From Elusimicrobia bacterium RIFOXYA2_FULL_47_53 (GTDB lineage Bacteria; Elusimicrobiota; Endomicrobiia; Endomicrobiales; XYA2-FULL-47-53): DNA of 64,000 nt. The first letter of the stretch is position 1. Each line of letters opens with the position of its first letter. The stretch covers positions 1-64,000 of the forward strand of contig MGVE01000009.1 in the NCBI GenBank assembly GCA_001800315.1, in the 5' to 3' direction. Shown here in pieces: positions 53,562-61,576 of this stretch. The position numbers and the translations under genes are program-made. The notes beneath the pieces are model-generated. The model ran no database searches, had not been told where the DNA came from, and worked only from the letters and a program-made list of their open reading frames with translations.

Positions 53562-54923
53562 TTAGCCCTTTAGCTTGTATATAGTTCCCCGACCGGTTAC
53601 CCCTACCCTGACAAGAACTTGCTTGCTAACCATATCTTTTAGGTCAATAGTAGCCATAGGTTTTGAAATATCCGTCAATTCTTGATATTGCTTATTCGTT
53701 ATCTTTCCTTTTTCTTTAACATAGGCGACAGCTTTTATCTGTCTTTCGTTAAGGCCAAGCTTTTGCAAGTTCTCTTCAGTATGGGTGTCCTTTGAGAATG
53801 TTATCTGAAAGCCTTTTTGGCGTTCTTTTATGGCCGGGATAGGAACTTCTGCATCGTTGCATAGATGAACCATTTTACCTATACCGCTCCCCCACTGTTC
53901 AATGAATTCAATGTCAAAGAAGACCTTTGCAATTCCCTTGTTTCGTGTATCGGAATCATGCGTCTTAAATAAATCTTCTACGGAAACATTAGGTGCTAAT
54001 CCTCCGGGATTCCATATCTCAAGCCGGTCATCGTGTATTCGTACGCTTATATTGGAAGAAACGAGATAATCTCTGTGACATACGGCATTGATAAGAGCTT
54101 CCCTAATAGCGTCAAGCGGATAATCCCAAACATTTTTACGCCGCGGCTCGCCAGTCATTACAAATTTAACGCTTATGTTCTTTTTGATAAAATCCATCGC
54201 CAAATCTACCTGGTCAATTAATGTTCCCTCAACCATGTCATCATCAATTACAAGCGACTCATTCTTGAATCTTCCGCAATGGATTACTGCCTGTTGTACA
54301 TACCTCATCGGACGCTTGCCAAAAAGAAGCAGGGCGGCCCAGGCAGGAACACCATCTTTGATAAACTCAAGTTTTTTCAATATCTCTAAGACAGTTTCAT
54401 CTTTGGGGATTTTTCGGCGGCCGGTTTCATTGGCAGTATCTCTATATGCAAACACTTTTTTTTCATCTATGTCTTTTAAGGAATATCCTGCGGCTTGAGT
54501 TAAATCCCAGCTCATATCAAGCGACTTATAGTGCATATCGGCGATTTCTTGCGGGGTCATCAAGCGGTTGCTGTTCTTAACCCTTCTAAAGCACTTACCC
54601 TTAATAGCTACGGGCTTAATGGGGCATTCTTTAATAGTGATAACTGCGATGATTTTATTGTCAACGGTAAGTTGCTCTACATCGGGGATTACGCGGGGAT
54701 TGCTTGCTTGGGTGATCTGGTTTATCCAATCGTTTATGGTTTCTTTGCCAATCTGAATTCCTTTTATTGTGCCATTGTCTGAGACACCTACTATAATGGT
54801 ACCGCCTTTGGAATTAGAAAACGCCCCGGCAGTTTCTACGGCCTCTCTGTCGAAGCTTTCTTTGAAGTCCAATGTCTCGGACTCACCCTTGCTAATGATT
54901 ACTTTAAGTTCTTCCGGTGTCAT
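53562..54923 (-). CDS. AlbA_2 / ATP-binding transcriptional regulator-like protein
   Basis: The 453-residue protein has an N-terminal AlbA_2 (Schlafen-type) domain (about 1-125, with ETLDFKESF, FSNSKGGTIIVGVSDNG and CFRRVKNSNR), a C-terminal helicase-like ATP-binding region (about 230-370, with REALINAVCHRDY and EQWGSGIGKM) and a winged helix at the end. Such proteins are often annotated as RecG-like or as transcriptional regulators, and some belong to defence islands. No toxin or nuclease partner is next to it. It is more A+T-rich than average and stands alone with its own promoter. Confidence 0.82.
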   Translation of the reverse strand: MTPEELKVIISKGESETLDFKESFDREAVETAGAFSNSKGGTIIVGVSDNGTIKGIQIGKETINDWINQITQASNPRVIPDVEQLTVDNKIIAVITIKECPIKPVAIKGKCFRRVKNSNRLMTPQEIADMHYKSLDMSWDLTQAAGYSLKDIDEKKVFAYRDTANETGRRKIPKDETVLEILKKLEFIKDGVPAWAALLLFGKRPMRYVQQAVIHCGRFKNESLVIDDDMVEGTLIDQVDLAMDFIKKNISVKFVMTGEPRRKNVWDYPLDAIREALINAVCHRDYLVSSNISVRIHDDRLEIWNPGGLAPNVSVEDLFKTHDSDTRNKGIAKVFFDIEFIEQWGSGIGKMVHLCNDAEVPIPAIKERQKGFQITFSKDTHTEENLQKLGLNERQIKAVAYVKEKGKITNKQYQELTDISKPMATIDLKDMVSKQVLVRVGVTGRGTIYKLKG

Positions 54924-54941
54924 AGTTACCCTACGAATATG

Positions 54942-54970
54942 ATTTTACATTTTTTATATGTCTTTGGCAA
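54942..54970 (-). promoter_or_regulatory. Promoter of the AlbA_2 gene
   Basis: On the minus strand, TTGCCA (54965-54970), a 17-base spacer and TAAAAT (54942-54947), about 20 bases before the ATG at 54923. Confidence 0.65.
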
Positions 54971-55039
54971 CAAAACGCAAAATACGGATAGACTAATTCT
55001 CAGACAGAGCCGGGGCTAAGACTGGGCTTAAAATCGGGC

Positions 55040-55068
55040 TTTTTCAATTGACTCAAATATTGTATAAT
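55040..55068 (+). promoter_or_regulatory. Amidase promoter built on a solo element A end
   Basis: TTTTTCAATTGACTC (55040-55054) is identical to the right end of element A, with no matching left end nearby. TATAAT at 55063-55068 follows, and the amidase ATG begins eight bases after it. TTTTCA inside the element end could act as a weak -35 with a 16-base spacer. Confidence 0.5.
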
Positions 55069-55075
55069 CTGCCCT

Positions 55076-56908
55076 ATGAACACAAGAATACTGTTTCTGG
55101 CCTATGTTTTACTATCCCATTTTGCCGCGACTGCGTGTTTCGCGTCGGAAGGCACGGCTGACGAAAAGGCGTTGCCGGCAACAAAGAGCTACGCCGGCGC
55201 GGGTATTCCGTTTAATATAGCCCATCCGAAAGAAGGCCAGCAGCTGCCATACCTGAAATCTTCCTTTGTTTTCGGTTCCGCCGATCCGCGCGGCAAACTC
55301 TACATTAACGGCGCGGAGACTCCAATCTTTGAAAGCGGCGGATTTCTTGCCATGGTTCCATATTCAACCGGAACTTTCTCAATAATCGCCGAACTGAAAA
55401 TATTTGAGAGCTCCAAAACAATTACAAGAACTATATTTGTGGCTCCCCCCGCGGAAACACCTCCCGCCTCGCCCTTAACCCTTATTTCGTCTAAACCGGA
55501 AATGGACTTATCTCTCAGGACGGGAGAAACATTTATTATTGAATGCAGGGGCAGCCCCGGGGCTAATGCATTGGCCAAAATTAAAGGCTCCAAAGGAGTA
55601 ATTAATTTAAGCGAAACGGCACCAGGCTCCGGGATTTACCGTTTTCTTTACAGGATTAAGCCGGGCGATAATTTCAAGGACTCCGAGATCTCCGTAACGC
55701 TTGAGAATAAAAAGGGCAGAAAATCCATTGTCGCCTCCGGAAAAATATCTAAACTTGAACCGGATTCGTTCTGGCAGGCGGAGGTTTCAGCCGATAACGC
55801 TGTTGTCCGTTCCGGTTACGCTTTAACGCCTGCGGATAAGGCGGGATATGTTTTATTTCCTCCCCAGGGAACAAAGTTTCTTGTCACGGGCAGGCGCGGC
55901 CAGGAACTGGAAGTGCGTTTAAATCAGGCCCGCAGCGGCTGGATCGGAGAAACCGAGGTCAGGCCCGCCGGCCATAGCACCCCCAGGATAACCAGCGGCA
56001 ATTTAATTGTCAGCTACCAAAAACCGAATTCGCTGCTGCGCTTATATCTTGGCGCGAAGCCGCCCTTTGAAGTTACGGCTTCTCCCGCGGAGGACAAGAT
56101 TGACATAAGGTTTTTCGGAGTGGTTTCAAACACGGACTGGATAAATTACGAGTCCACTTCTTCCATAATAAGTTTTGTTGAGTGGTTTCAGGATGACACG
56201 GAGACATTCCGAGTGACACTGCACTTAAAAGAGACTAACTGGTGGGGCTACGACGCGAGGTTTGAAAACGGAAGTTTTGTTTTTGAGATCCGCCGGCCCG
56301 AAAAAATCCCGGCCGCTGATTCAACCCTAAAAGGCATTATGGTAGCCATTGACGCGGGACACGGGCCCGAAACAGGGGCCGTGGGCCCAACGGGCCTTGA
56401 AGAAAAAAATGTAAACCTTAGTATCGCGCTTTCGCTTGAAAAAATGCTTTTAGCACAGGGGGCGGAAGTAACTATGATTCGCAGAGGGAATGAACCGGTA
56501 AGCCTTTACGATAGAATAAGAAAAGCCCAGAACATCAAAGCCGATATGCTGATAAGCATCCACAACAACGCGCTTCCCGAGGGGCAGAACCCGCTGGTAA
56601 AAAACGGGTTCGGCGCGTATTATTACTACCCGCAAAGTTTCGCGCTTGCCCAGGAGATTCATGATTCTCTGGCAAAAGCATTTTCTTCTTCATATTCAAA
56701 GTACCCGCTGAGAGACGACGGACTTTACTACGGCAACCTCGCTCTCGCCAGGGTTCCGCAGATGCCTGCGGTGCTTGTTGAGTGCGCTTACATAATCGTG
56801 CCGCGCGAGGAATCGCTGCTTAGAAACGCGGGATTTCAAAATGCCTGCGCGCAGGCTATAACTTCCGGTATAAAAAAGTTTGTCGCGGCTAAGAAAAAGC
56901 GGAAGTAA
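55076..56908 (+). CDS. N-acetylmuramoyl-L-alanine amidase (Amidase_3) with long N-terminal region
   Basis: Cuts the bond between muramic acid and the stem peptide during wall remodelling. The 610-residue protein has a signal peptide (about 1-24), about 390 residues of strand-rich domains (an Ig-like segment, an SH3-like region near 255-300 and an AMIN-like region near 305-415), then Amidase_3 (about 421-605). The zinc ligands appear in DAGHG, GLEEKNVN and SIHNN, with the catalytic Glu in LVECAYI. It is the only large plus-strand gene before 63001. The mRNA is probably leaderless. Confidence 0.93.
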   Translation: MNTRILFLAYVLLSHFAATACFASEGTADEKALPATKSYAGAGIPFNIAHPKEGQQLPYLKSSFVFGSADPRGKLYINGAETPIFESGGFLAMVPYSTGTFSIIAELKIFESSKTITRTIFVAPPAETPPASPLTLISSKPEMDLSLRTGETFIIECRGSPGANALAKIKGSKGVINLSETAPGSGIYRFLYRIKPGDNFKDSEISVTLENKKGRKSIVASGKISKLEPDSFWQAEVSADNAVVRSGYALTPADKAGYVLFPPQGTKFLVTGRRGQELEVRLNQARSGWIGETEVRPAGHSTPRITSGNLIVSYQKPNSLLRLYLGAKPPFEVTASPAEDKIDIRFFGVVSNTDWINYESTSSIISFVEWFQDDTETFRVTLHLKETNWWGYDARFENGSFVFEIRRPEKIPAADSTLKGIMVAIDAGHGPETGAVGPTGLEEKNVNLSIALSLEKMLLAQGAEVTMIRRGNEPVSLYDRIRKAQNIKADMLISIHNNALPEGQNPLVKNGFGAYYYYPQSFALAQEIHDSLAKAFSSSYSKYPLRDDGLYYGNLALARVPQMPAVLVECAYIIVPREESLLRNAGFQNACAQAITSGIKKFVAAKKKRK

Positions 56909-56952
56909 AAATAATTCGGATCACTCTGAAGGGTTTGGAAGGTTATATTTAA

Positions 56953-56977
56953 GGGACTTCCCTTTTTAGAAAGTCCC
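56953..56977. terminator. Weak hairpin between convergent genes
   Basis: GGGACTT and AAGTCCC pair around an 11-base loop, between the ends of the amidase gene and the small minus-strand ORF. Neither strand has a strong U-run, so it is at best a weak bidirectional terminator. Confidence 0.45.
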
Positions 56978-56990
56978 CAAAATACAAATT

Positions 56991-57035
56991 TTATTTCTTT
57001 TTCGCTTTCTTTTTTGCTTTTTTCTTTGCAGCCAT
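56991..57035 (-). CDS. Tiny lysine-rich peptide MAAKKKAKKKAKKK
   Basis: A 14-codon frame of Met, Ala and Lys only, starting at 57035 behind a near-perfect GGAGGTGAT ribosome-binding site. A strong promoter lies at 57181-57209 and a leader with a terminator-like hairpin lies in between. The peptide resembles the Ala/Lys tails of histone H1-like proteins, so it could bind nucleic acid or membranes. It is too short for homology, so the support is the expression signals and the strict composition. Confidence 0.55.
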   Translation of the reverse strand: MAAKKKAKKKAKKK

Positions 57036-57040
57036 CCCGA

Positions 57041-57157
57041 TCACCTCCCTGTTGTGACACTTATCGGAAATAAAAAAGCCACGCAATAAAACTGCGCGGC
57101 CAATGCTATCGGGTTATTTTCGTCGTAATTATTTCTATTCGAAAAATTGTCATTCAT
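57041..57157 (-). CDS. Possible 38-residue leader ORF upstream of the lysine-rich peptide
   Basis: From the ATG at 57157, preceded by GAAAGGGG, a 38-codon frame (MNDNFSNRNNYDENN...TTGR) runs to a TGA inside the next ribosome-binding site. The terminator-like hairpin at 57072-57100 lies within it, so translation of this frame would disrupt the hairpin. No homologue is recognised, and it may be only an open leader. Confidence 0.35.
   Translation of the reverse strand: MNDNFSNRNNYDENNPIALAAQFYCVAFLFPISVTTGR
57072..57100 (-). terminator. Terminator or attenuator hairpin in the small-ORF leader
   Basis: On the minus strand GCCGCGCA and TGCGTGGC pair around a seven-base loop, directly followed by TTTTTT. 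It lies about 75-100 bases after the promoter start and before the lysine-rich ORF, so it could end a short RNA or regulate read-through. Confidence 0.75.
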
Positions 57158-57180
57158 GCCCCTTTCAAGTTTCTGAAATA

Positions 57181-57209
57181 ATTATACATCATATTTTTTA
57201 ATATAACAA
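57181..57209 (-). promoter_or_regulatory. Strong promoter with AT-rich upstream region
   Basis: On the minus strand, TTGTTA (57204-57209), exactly 17 bases and TATAAT (57181-57186). The bases upstream on that strand (57210-57240) are almost pure A/T, like an UP element. Confidence 0.82.
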
Positions 57210-57290
57210 TAATTTATTTTAAATTTTTTATTTATTTTTTGTGTTTGCGCGCGAACCTGGGCAGTTCTCCGGTAAGAAGGCGGGGTTATT

Positions 57291-57592
57291 CTGATTATAA
57301 CTTTCTTTGAACGCGCAAAGATAGTAAGTAAAGAAACTTGCGACGCCTCACCATCTCGGACCGGCCGTCATTCCAGAAATGTTCTGTCTGGAATCCAGAA
57401 CAATGGCATTTTATTAATGACTCAAAGAAGTGGATCCCAGACTACTACCTCTGGGATGACGACACAAACTAGTCTGTCATCCCTACCCCCGATTGCGGCA
57501 CTTGAGGGCAAACTCCAGCAGGGATCCAGAAAAACCTCTGGATACCAGCTTCTGCTGGTATGACGACACGAAGAAGTTCGCCGTTCACTTAT
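57291..57592. repeat. Mosaic of dispersed repeats, including an element D fragment
   Basis: Bases 57291-57342 match the opening of element D (CTTTCTTTG...GCAAAG...AAAGAAAC). GTCAT...ATCCA-type palindromes occur at 57367-57398, 57431-57460 and 57539-57564. Bases 57385-57460 match 16560-16640 reversed. No gene is seen. Confidence 0.78.
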
Positions 57593-57597
57593 AACTT

Positions 57598-57741
57598 GAG
57601 TCAATTGAAAAAGTGTTTCAGGCCGTCTTTGCGAGGAGCGCAACGACGCGGCAATCTCGTCGTTCCCGACGGAAAAGCGAGATTGCTTCACCCTGCGGGC
57701 TCGCAATGACAGGGTCTAATTAAGGGTTTTTCAATTGACTC
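57598..57741. mobile_element. Element A copy 2: MITE-like, perfect ends, 5-base target duplication
   Basis: A 144-base non-coding unit with perfect inverted ends GAGTCAATTGAAAAA and TTTTTCAATTGACTC. It is flanked by AACTT on both sides (57593-57597 and 57742-57746). Removing the unit and one AACTT restores a sequence present uninterrupted at 16528-16555 (minus strand: CACTTATAACTTACAACTTA). Filled and empty sites are therefore both visible. Confidence 0.92.
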
Positions 57742-57746
57742 AACTT

Positions 57747-58104
57747 ACAACTTACATCTTAAAACTTATTACTTAAAATATTCTGTCCGGAATCCACAAA
57801 CGCCGTCATTGTGATCTTCCGCAGGGAGATAATATTCTCGTCGTTTGAGGAAAAACGAGACCCTTCACTTCGCTCAGGGTGACTTTATATGTCTGATGAA
57901 ATCTTCACCGGCAGGCATGGGCTCTATCCGAGGATTAGGGGATCTGGAGTATGCTTGACTAAAACCTGCTATTTATATAGAATCTCACAGTCAAGCCGAA
58001 TTGAAAACTATAACAATATATGTATGCCGAGGTGTCCGCCACTACTGCGGGCGGATTTGCTTCACCAACTGCTTCCGCAGTTGGTTCCTTGAATATTATA
58101 GATT
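57747..58104. repeat. Dispersed repeat modules, no gene
   Basis: Bases 57747-57900 contain the reversed TTAAGT-rich module, a TCCGGAATCCAC half-palindrome and the reversed AACGAGACCCTTCACTTCGC module, matching 31750 and 51720. Bases 57900-58104 contain only short hairpins (CCGCCACTACTGCGGGCGG; CCAACTGCTTCCGCAGTTGG). Confidence 0.65.
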
Positions 58105-58269
58105 GAGTCAATTGAAAAAGCCTGTTTCAGGAGCGAAATTTTGGGCTTTGTGCCGAGGCAAGGCGGCCGAAGCGAGCATATGCTCCACGGAGTATATGTA
58201 AACTGAGGACAACGAAGCCGCAGGCCAAAGGCCGAAATTGCAGCCCGAAAGAGGTTTTTCAACTGACTC
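58105..58269. mobile_element. Element A ends around an element B-like core
   Basis: A 165-base unit with ends GAGTCAATTGAAAAA and TTTTTCAACTGACTC like element A. Its interior is unlike the other A copies; it has GCCGAGGCAAGGCGGCCGAAGC and a hairpin CATATGCTCC/GGAGTATATG, the same layout as element B (GAGGC blocks, then a stem, then a TTGAG/CTGAG segment). The flanks AGATT and AGAGA do not form a clean duplication. Confidence 0.75.
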
Positions 58270-58326
58270 AGAGAAGTTACAGTGTGCGGTTATCTGACAA
58301 GCTAATCAAACAAAAAATAGTTTATT

Positions 58327-58413
58327 GCCGAGGTGGCGGAACTGGCAGACGCGTCAGACTCAAAATCTGAAGTCACTTTGGGTGGCGTGTGGGTTCAACT
58401 CCCACCCTCGGCA
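58327..58413 (+). tRNA. tRNA-Leu (anticodon CAA)
   Basis: An 87-base class II tRNA. Acceptor arms GCCGAGG/CCTCGGC close, the anticodon stem TCAGA/TCTGA holds the loop CTCAAAA (anticodon CAA, reading UUG), a long variable arm follows, and the T arm is GTGGG-TTCAACT-CCCAC. CCA is not encoded. A seven-T run follows at once and should end transcription. Confidence 0.96.
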
Positions 58414-58435
58414 TTTTTTTAATCTATAGTTTTTA

Positions 58436-59119
58436 CTAAATACCAAGAAGTTCCCCGACAGGAATAATTTCATATCCTCTTTTTTTGAGCTCTTCAATAA
58501 TCAGCGGCAGCGCTTCAACAGTGCTCTCTCTTTTCACTCCTCCGTCATGCATAAGAAAAATCGCGCCGGGCTTGATGTTTTTAATATATTCCGCGGCCAG
58601 CTCGCTGCCGGTCATTTTCTTCCAGTCGCAGCCGAAACTCCAGTTTACAAGAACCATGTCATGCCTTCCGGCGACTTCCCGCACCCAGGGTTTCACGAAT
58701 CCATAGGGCATACGCATCAGCCGCGGCTTAAGGCCCGATATTTTTTCCAAAGCGGCATTGGCCCGGGCTATCTCCCCGGACAAAAGCTCTTCCTTGTCAT
58801 CTTTTTTATACGAGTAGAAATTAGGATGCGTGTACGAGTGAGCGCCCACCTCGTGGCCGTCATTATAGACGCTTTTTACAATTTCGGACCTCGCGGCGGC
58901 CAGCTGGCCTTCCATAAAAAAAGTGGCTTTGATATTGCCGGCTTTTAGAATTTCCAAAATTTTGGGCGTAAATTTTCCCGGGCCATCATCAAAAGTCAGA
59001 GCTACGGCTTTTCTGTCTTTGTTCCCCTGGGCGAAAAACGGCGCCATTTTCTGTTCCGAGTTTACTTCCGCGGAAATAACCGCGGCTAAAACAAACAATA
59101 AAAACACAGTTTTTTTCAT
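58436..59119 (-). CDS. Polysaccharide deacetylase family protein (CE4)
   Basis: The 227-residue protein has a signal peptide (about 1-18) and a NodB-type domain with LTFDDGPGKFTP (catalytic and metal Asp), HSYTHPNF (metal His pair), RMPYGF and LMHDGG. CE4 enzymes remove acetyl groups from peptidoglycan or other N-acetylated glycans outside the cytoplasmic membrane. The ATG at 59119 overlaps the stop of the permease gene (ATGA) and begins the signal peptide; longer frames read back into that gene. It is the last gene of a five-gene envelope operon. Confidence 0.93.
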   Translation of the reverse strand: MKKTVFLLFVLAAVISAEVNSEQKMAPFFAQGNKDRKAVALTFDDGPGKFTPKILEILKAGNIKATFFMEGQLAAARSEIVKSVYNDGHEVGAHSYTHPNFYSYKKDDKEELLSGEIARANAALEKISGLKPRLMRMPYGFVKPWVREVAGRHDMVLVNWSFGCDWKKMTGSELAAEYIKNIKPGAIFLMHDGGVKRESTVEALPLIIEELKKRGYEIIPVGELLGI

Positions 59120-60738
59120 CTTTGCCCCGATTCTAAAGATTTCAGGCCGAAGCGGAGCGGCAGGACTACCGCAATGAGATTGACCGCTAACAGCCCGCCG
59201 GCAACCCACGGAAGTCCGTACGAAAGATTCCGCGCGCTGTAATAATTCTGTATGGGTATCGCCCATAAGCCCATATTCACAAGAAGATAAAAAAGAGCGG
59301 AGACCATAAAAAGCAGGCCGCCCGGCGAAGACTCTATCTCGGAAACATTCGTGGAATCATATTTTGGGAAAATTGAACCCAGCCCCACCGCCATGGAACA
59401 CAGGCCAAGGCCCATAATTGTGACAGCAAGCGCGAATATGGCCGTAAGGGCCATGTCTGCTTTTAGAATGAAGCCGGAAAAAATTACGAGCGAGGAGCCG
59501 AAAATCACCATAGGGAGCGAACCATAAACAAGTTTTTCAAAAATAAATTTTGCCGGAGAAAACGGGAAAGAACGGACAAGCCAGAGGCTCTCGCCTTCAA
59601 GGCTGACCGAAGGAAATACGAACCTCAGAGCGACCGCCGAGAGCATGAAACCTATAAGGCCGAGGTTAAAATATGTCACGAGGTTTTGAATATATAAGGT
59701 TTCAAGCGGAAGCTTGTAGAGGCTGAAAAGATAAACCACAATCAGCGCGCCCAGCAAAACCAGCTGAGACCATTGGCTGGCGTCCCTGAAGAAAATCGTG
59801 AGATCTTTTCTGAAGAACGCCTGCAAAGGCATTCTTTTTACATAGGAGTTCGTTCGTCTTTGTCCGGATCCCCCAAAAATCTGAGCCGAAGCCCAGCCTT
59901 CAAAATAATATTTTCTGGCAAATAAAATAAGCGTGGCAAATAACAACGCCGCGCAGCCGTACAGAAGCGCCGAATTCAAAGCAACACCTTTAAGCGATCC
60001 CGCGGAGGAAGCAAGAATGCCCGCGGTAAGCCACCAGGAGGGAAGATAAGGCGCGGTCGGAGCATCCAGATAACGAAGGTATTGCGATACCAGCTCCAGA
60101 GCGTCGGGCCTTAAAAGCCGTTCCGGCTGAAGAAATCTCAGCAGAATATATATGCCAGTCACAAACATTACTCCCGAGAAAAGCAAAATATCCCTCGTCT
60201 TTCTTCTGGGAAGCAGTTTCATAAGTATCAGGCACAAAAAAATTCCCAGGCTCCCTGATATAACCAGGAACGGAACTGTCAGGACAAACCCGGAGACATA
60301 AAACCAAAACGAGAGATGCTTTACGGACCCGAGCGCCCCCACAAACGGGATTAGCAAAAGCAGTACCATCCAGGAAGAATAAAATATCGTTTCAAACGCT
60401 TTGTAAACAAATATCCCGCGTACCCCCAAAGGTTTTGTCATAAGCCACGGAAGGTCCCTGCTGGAAAATAGCGTATTAAACGAAGCTATAAGGCTTGAAA
60501 TAATTACCATGGAAAACGATGTCAGAAAAACGAGCGCGAGGAGTTTATTGGTCAGCAGAGGGCCAATCAACTGAACAGAATTGAGCTCCTTTAACAGGCG
60601 CCAGGCTCCGGCGTAAATACCCAGAATAAAAGCGCAGGCGGTTATCAGCATCAAGGCCGCCTTTATCTCCCCGCCGAGGCTCATGCGGACAATCTTGTTC
60701 CTGATGCTTTTTAATTTAATTGAAAGAATGATTTTCAT
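59116..60738 (-). CDS. ABC-2 type exporter, permease subunit
   Basis: The 540-residue protein has about 12 membrane helices in two halves, an internal soluble stretch near 290-320 and the conserved FRKDLTIFFRDASQW segment before the second half. This is the layout of large ABC-2 permeases that work with a single ATPase. The ATG at 60738 is preferred over a TTG 24 bases earlier. The ATPase at 60827 is the obvious partner. The substrate is unknown; the deacetylase next door suggests an envelope glycan or lipid. Confidence 0.8.
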   Translation of the reverse strand: MKIILSIKLKSIRNKIVRMSLGGEIKAALMLITACAFILGIYAGAWRLLKELNSVQLIGPLLTNKLLALVFLTSFSMVIISSLIASFNTLFSSRDLPWLMTKPLGVRGIFVYKAFETIFYSSWMVLLLLIPFVGALGSVKHLSFWFYVSGFVLTVPFLVISGSLGIFLCLILMKLLPRRKTRDILLFSGVMFVTGIYILLRFLQPERLLRPDALELVSQYLRYLDAPTAPYLPSWWLTAGILASSAGSLKGVALNSALLYGCAALLFATLILFARKYYFEGWASAQIFGGSGQRRTNSYVKRMPLQAFFRKDLTIFFRDASQWSQLVLLGALIVVYLFSLYKLPLETLYIQNLVTYFNLGLIGFMLSAVALRFVFPSVSLEGESLWLVRSFPFSPAKFIFEKLVYGSLPMVIFGSSLVIFSGFILKADMALTAIFALAVTIMGLGLCSMAVGLGSIFPKYDSTNVSEIESSPGGLLFMVSALFYLLVNMGLWAIPIQNYYSARNLSYGLPWVAGGLLAVNLIAVVLPLRFGLKSLESGQR

Positions 60739-60826
60739 ATTTTGAGCAATTTTAAAAACCAATTTGAGTCCGCTGGGAAACCTCTTTCGGGCCGTTTTTG
60801 CGGAGAGTTAGAACAGCGCCGGCCGG

Positions 60827-61576
60827 CTACAGCAACTCAAGCAGTTCGCTGTACCGGCTTCCGCCCGTGAGATGCAGGAACAGCTCTTCAAGGGTGCCTT
60901 CCTGCCGCGCCCTTTTTTTGAGTTCCTCAACGGTGCCAAGAGCTATTATTCTTCCATTTTGAATAATTCCTATCCTGTGGGCAAGCCTCTCGGCGATTTC
61001 AAGCACATGCGTGCACATAAACACAGCTACACCTTTGGCTGAAAGGCGCGTAATAATTTCTTTGACCATTTTCGCGCTCTTGGGATCAAGGCCCACCAGC
61101 GGCTCGTCAAGAAAAATAACCTTGGGCTGGTGAAGCAAAACGCTCGCGAGAACTAGTTTCTGTTTCATGCCGTGCGAGTAGGCCTCTATCATCTCTCCGG
61201 CCCAGGGTGAAAGTTCAAACATGGACAGCAGTTCAGGGATCCGCTGCTTTTGTTCGTCTATTCCCACCTTATATATGTCTCCGACAAGCCTCATGAACTC
61301 AAAACCCGTAAGATGAGGGTAAACATAAGGCTGATCCGAAACAAAACCGGTTATTGACTTTGCTTCAATCGGGTTTTTTCGCAAATCAAAATTACCGATA
61401 ACCGCCGACCCGGCCGTCGGCTGAAGTATGCCGGTAAACAGCTTGACCGTAGTGGTCTTTCCGGCTCCGTTAGGGCCGAGAAAAGCGAATATCTCGCCGG
61501 GCGGTATCTCAATGTTTAAATTGTCCACCGCCGTAAGGCTTCCGAATTTCCTGGTAAGGTTAACGGCTTTAATCAT
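60827..61576 (-). CDS. ABC-2 type exporter, ATPase subunit
   Basis: The 249-residue ATPase has Walker A GPNGAGKTTT (about 34-43), the Q-loop region GFVSDQPYVYPHLT, the signature YSHGMKQKLVLASVL, Walker B VIFLDEPLVGLDP and the switch His in CTHVLEIAE. This pattern is the CcmA/multidrug-type ATPase used with ABC-2 permeases. It overlaps the start of its gene with the kinase-like gene by four bases and precedes the permease by 88 bases. Confidence 0.93.
   Translation of the reverse strand: MIKAVNLTRKFGSLTAVDNLNIEIPPGEIFAFLGPNGAGKTTTVKLFTGILQPTAGSAVIGNFDLRKNPIEAKSITGFVSDQPYVYPHLTGFEFMRLVGDIYKVGIDEQKQRIPELLSMFELSPWAGEMIEAYSHGMKQKLVLASVLLHQPKVIFLDEPLVGLDPKSAKMVKEIITRLSAKGVAVFMCTHVLEIAERLAHRIGIIQNGRIIALGTVEELKKRARQEGTLEELFLHLTGGSRYSELLELL

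Noticed and set aside
56836-57060. 74-codon minus-strand frame overlapping the end of the amidase gene
   Set aside because: It is the alternative frame of the Lys-rich ORF read into the amidase; the short frame with the strong ribosome-binding site explains the region better.
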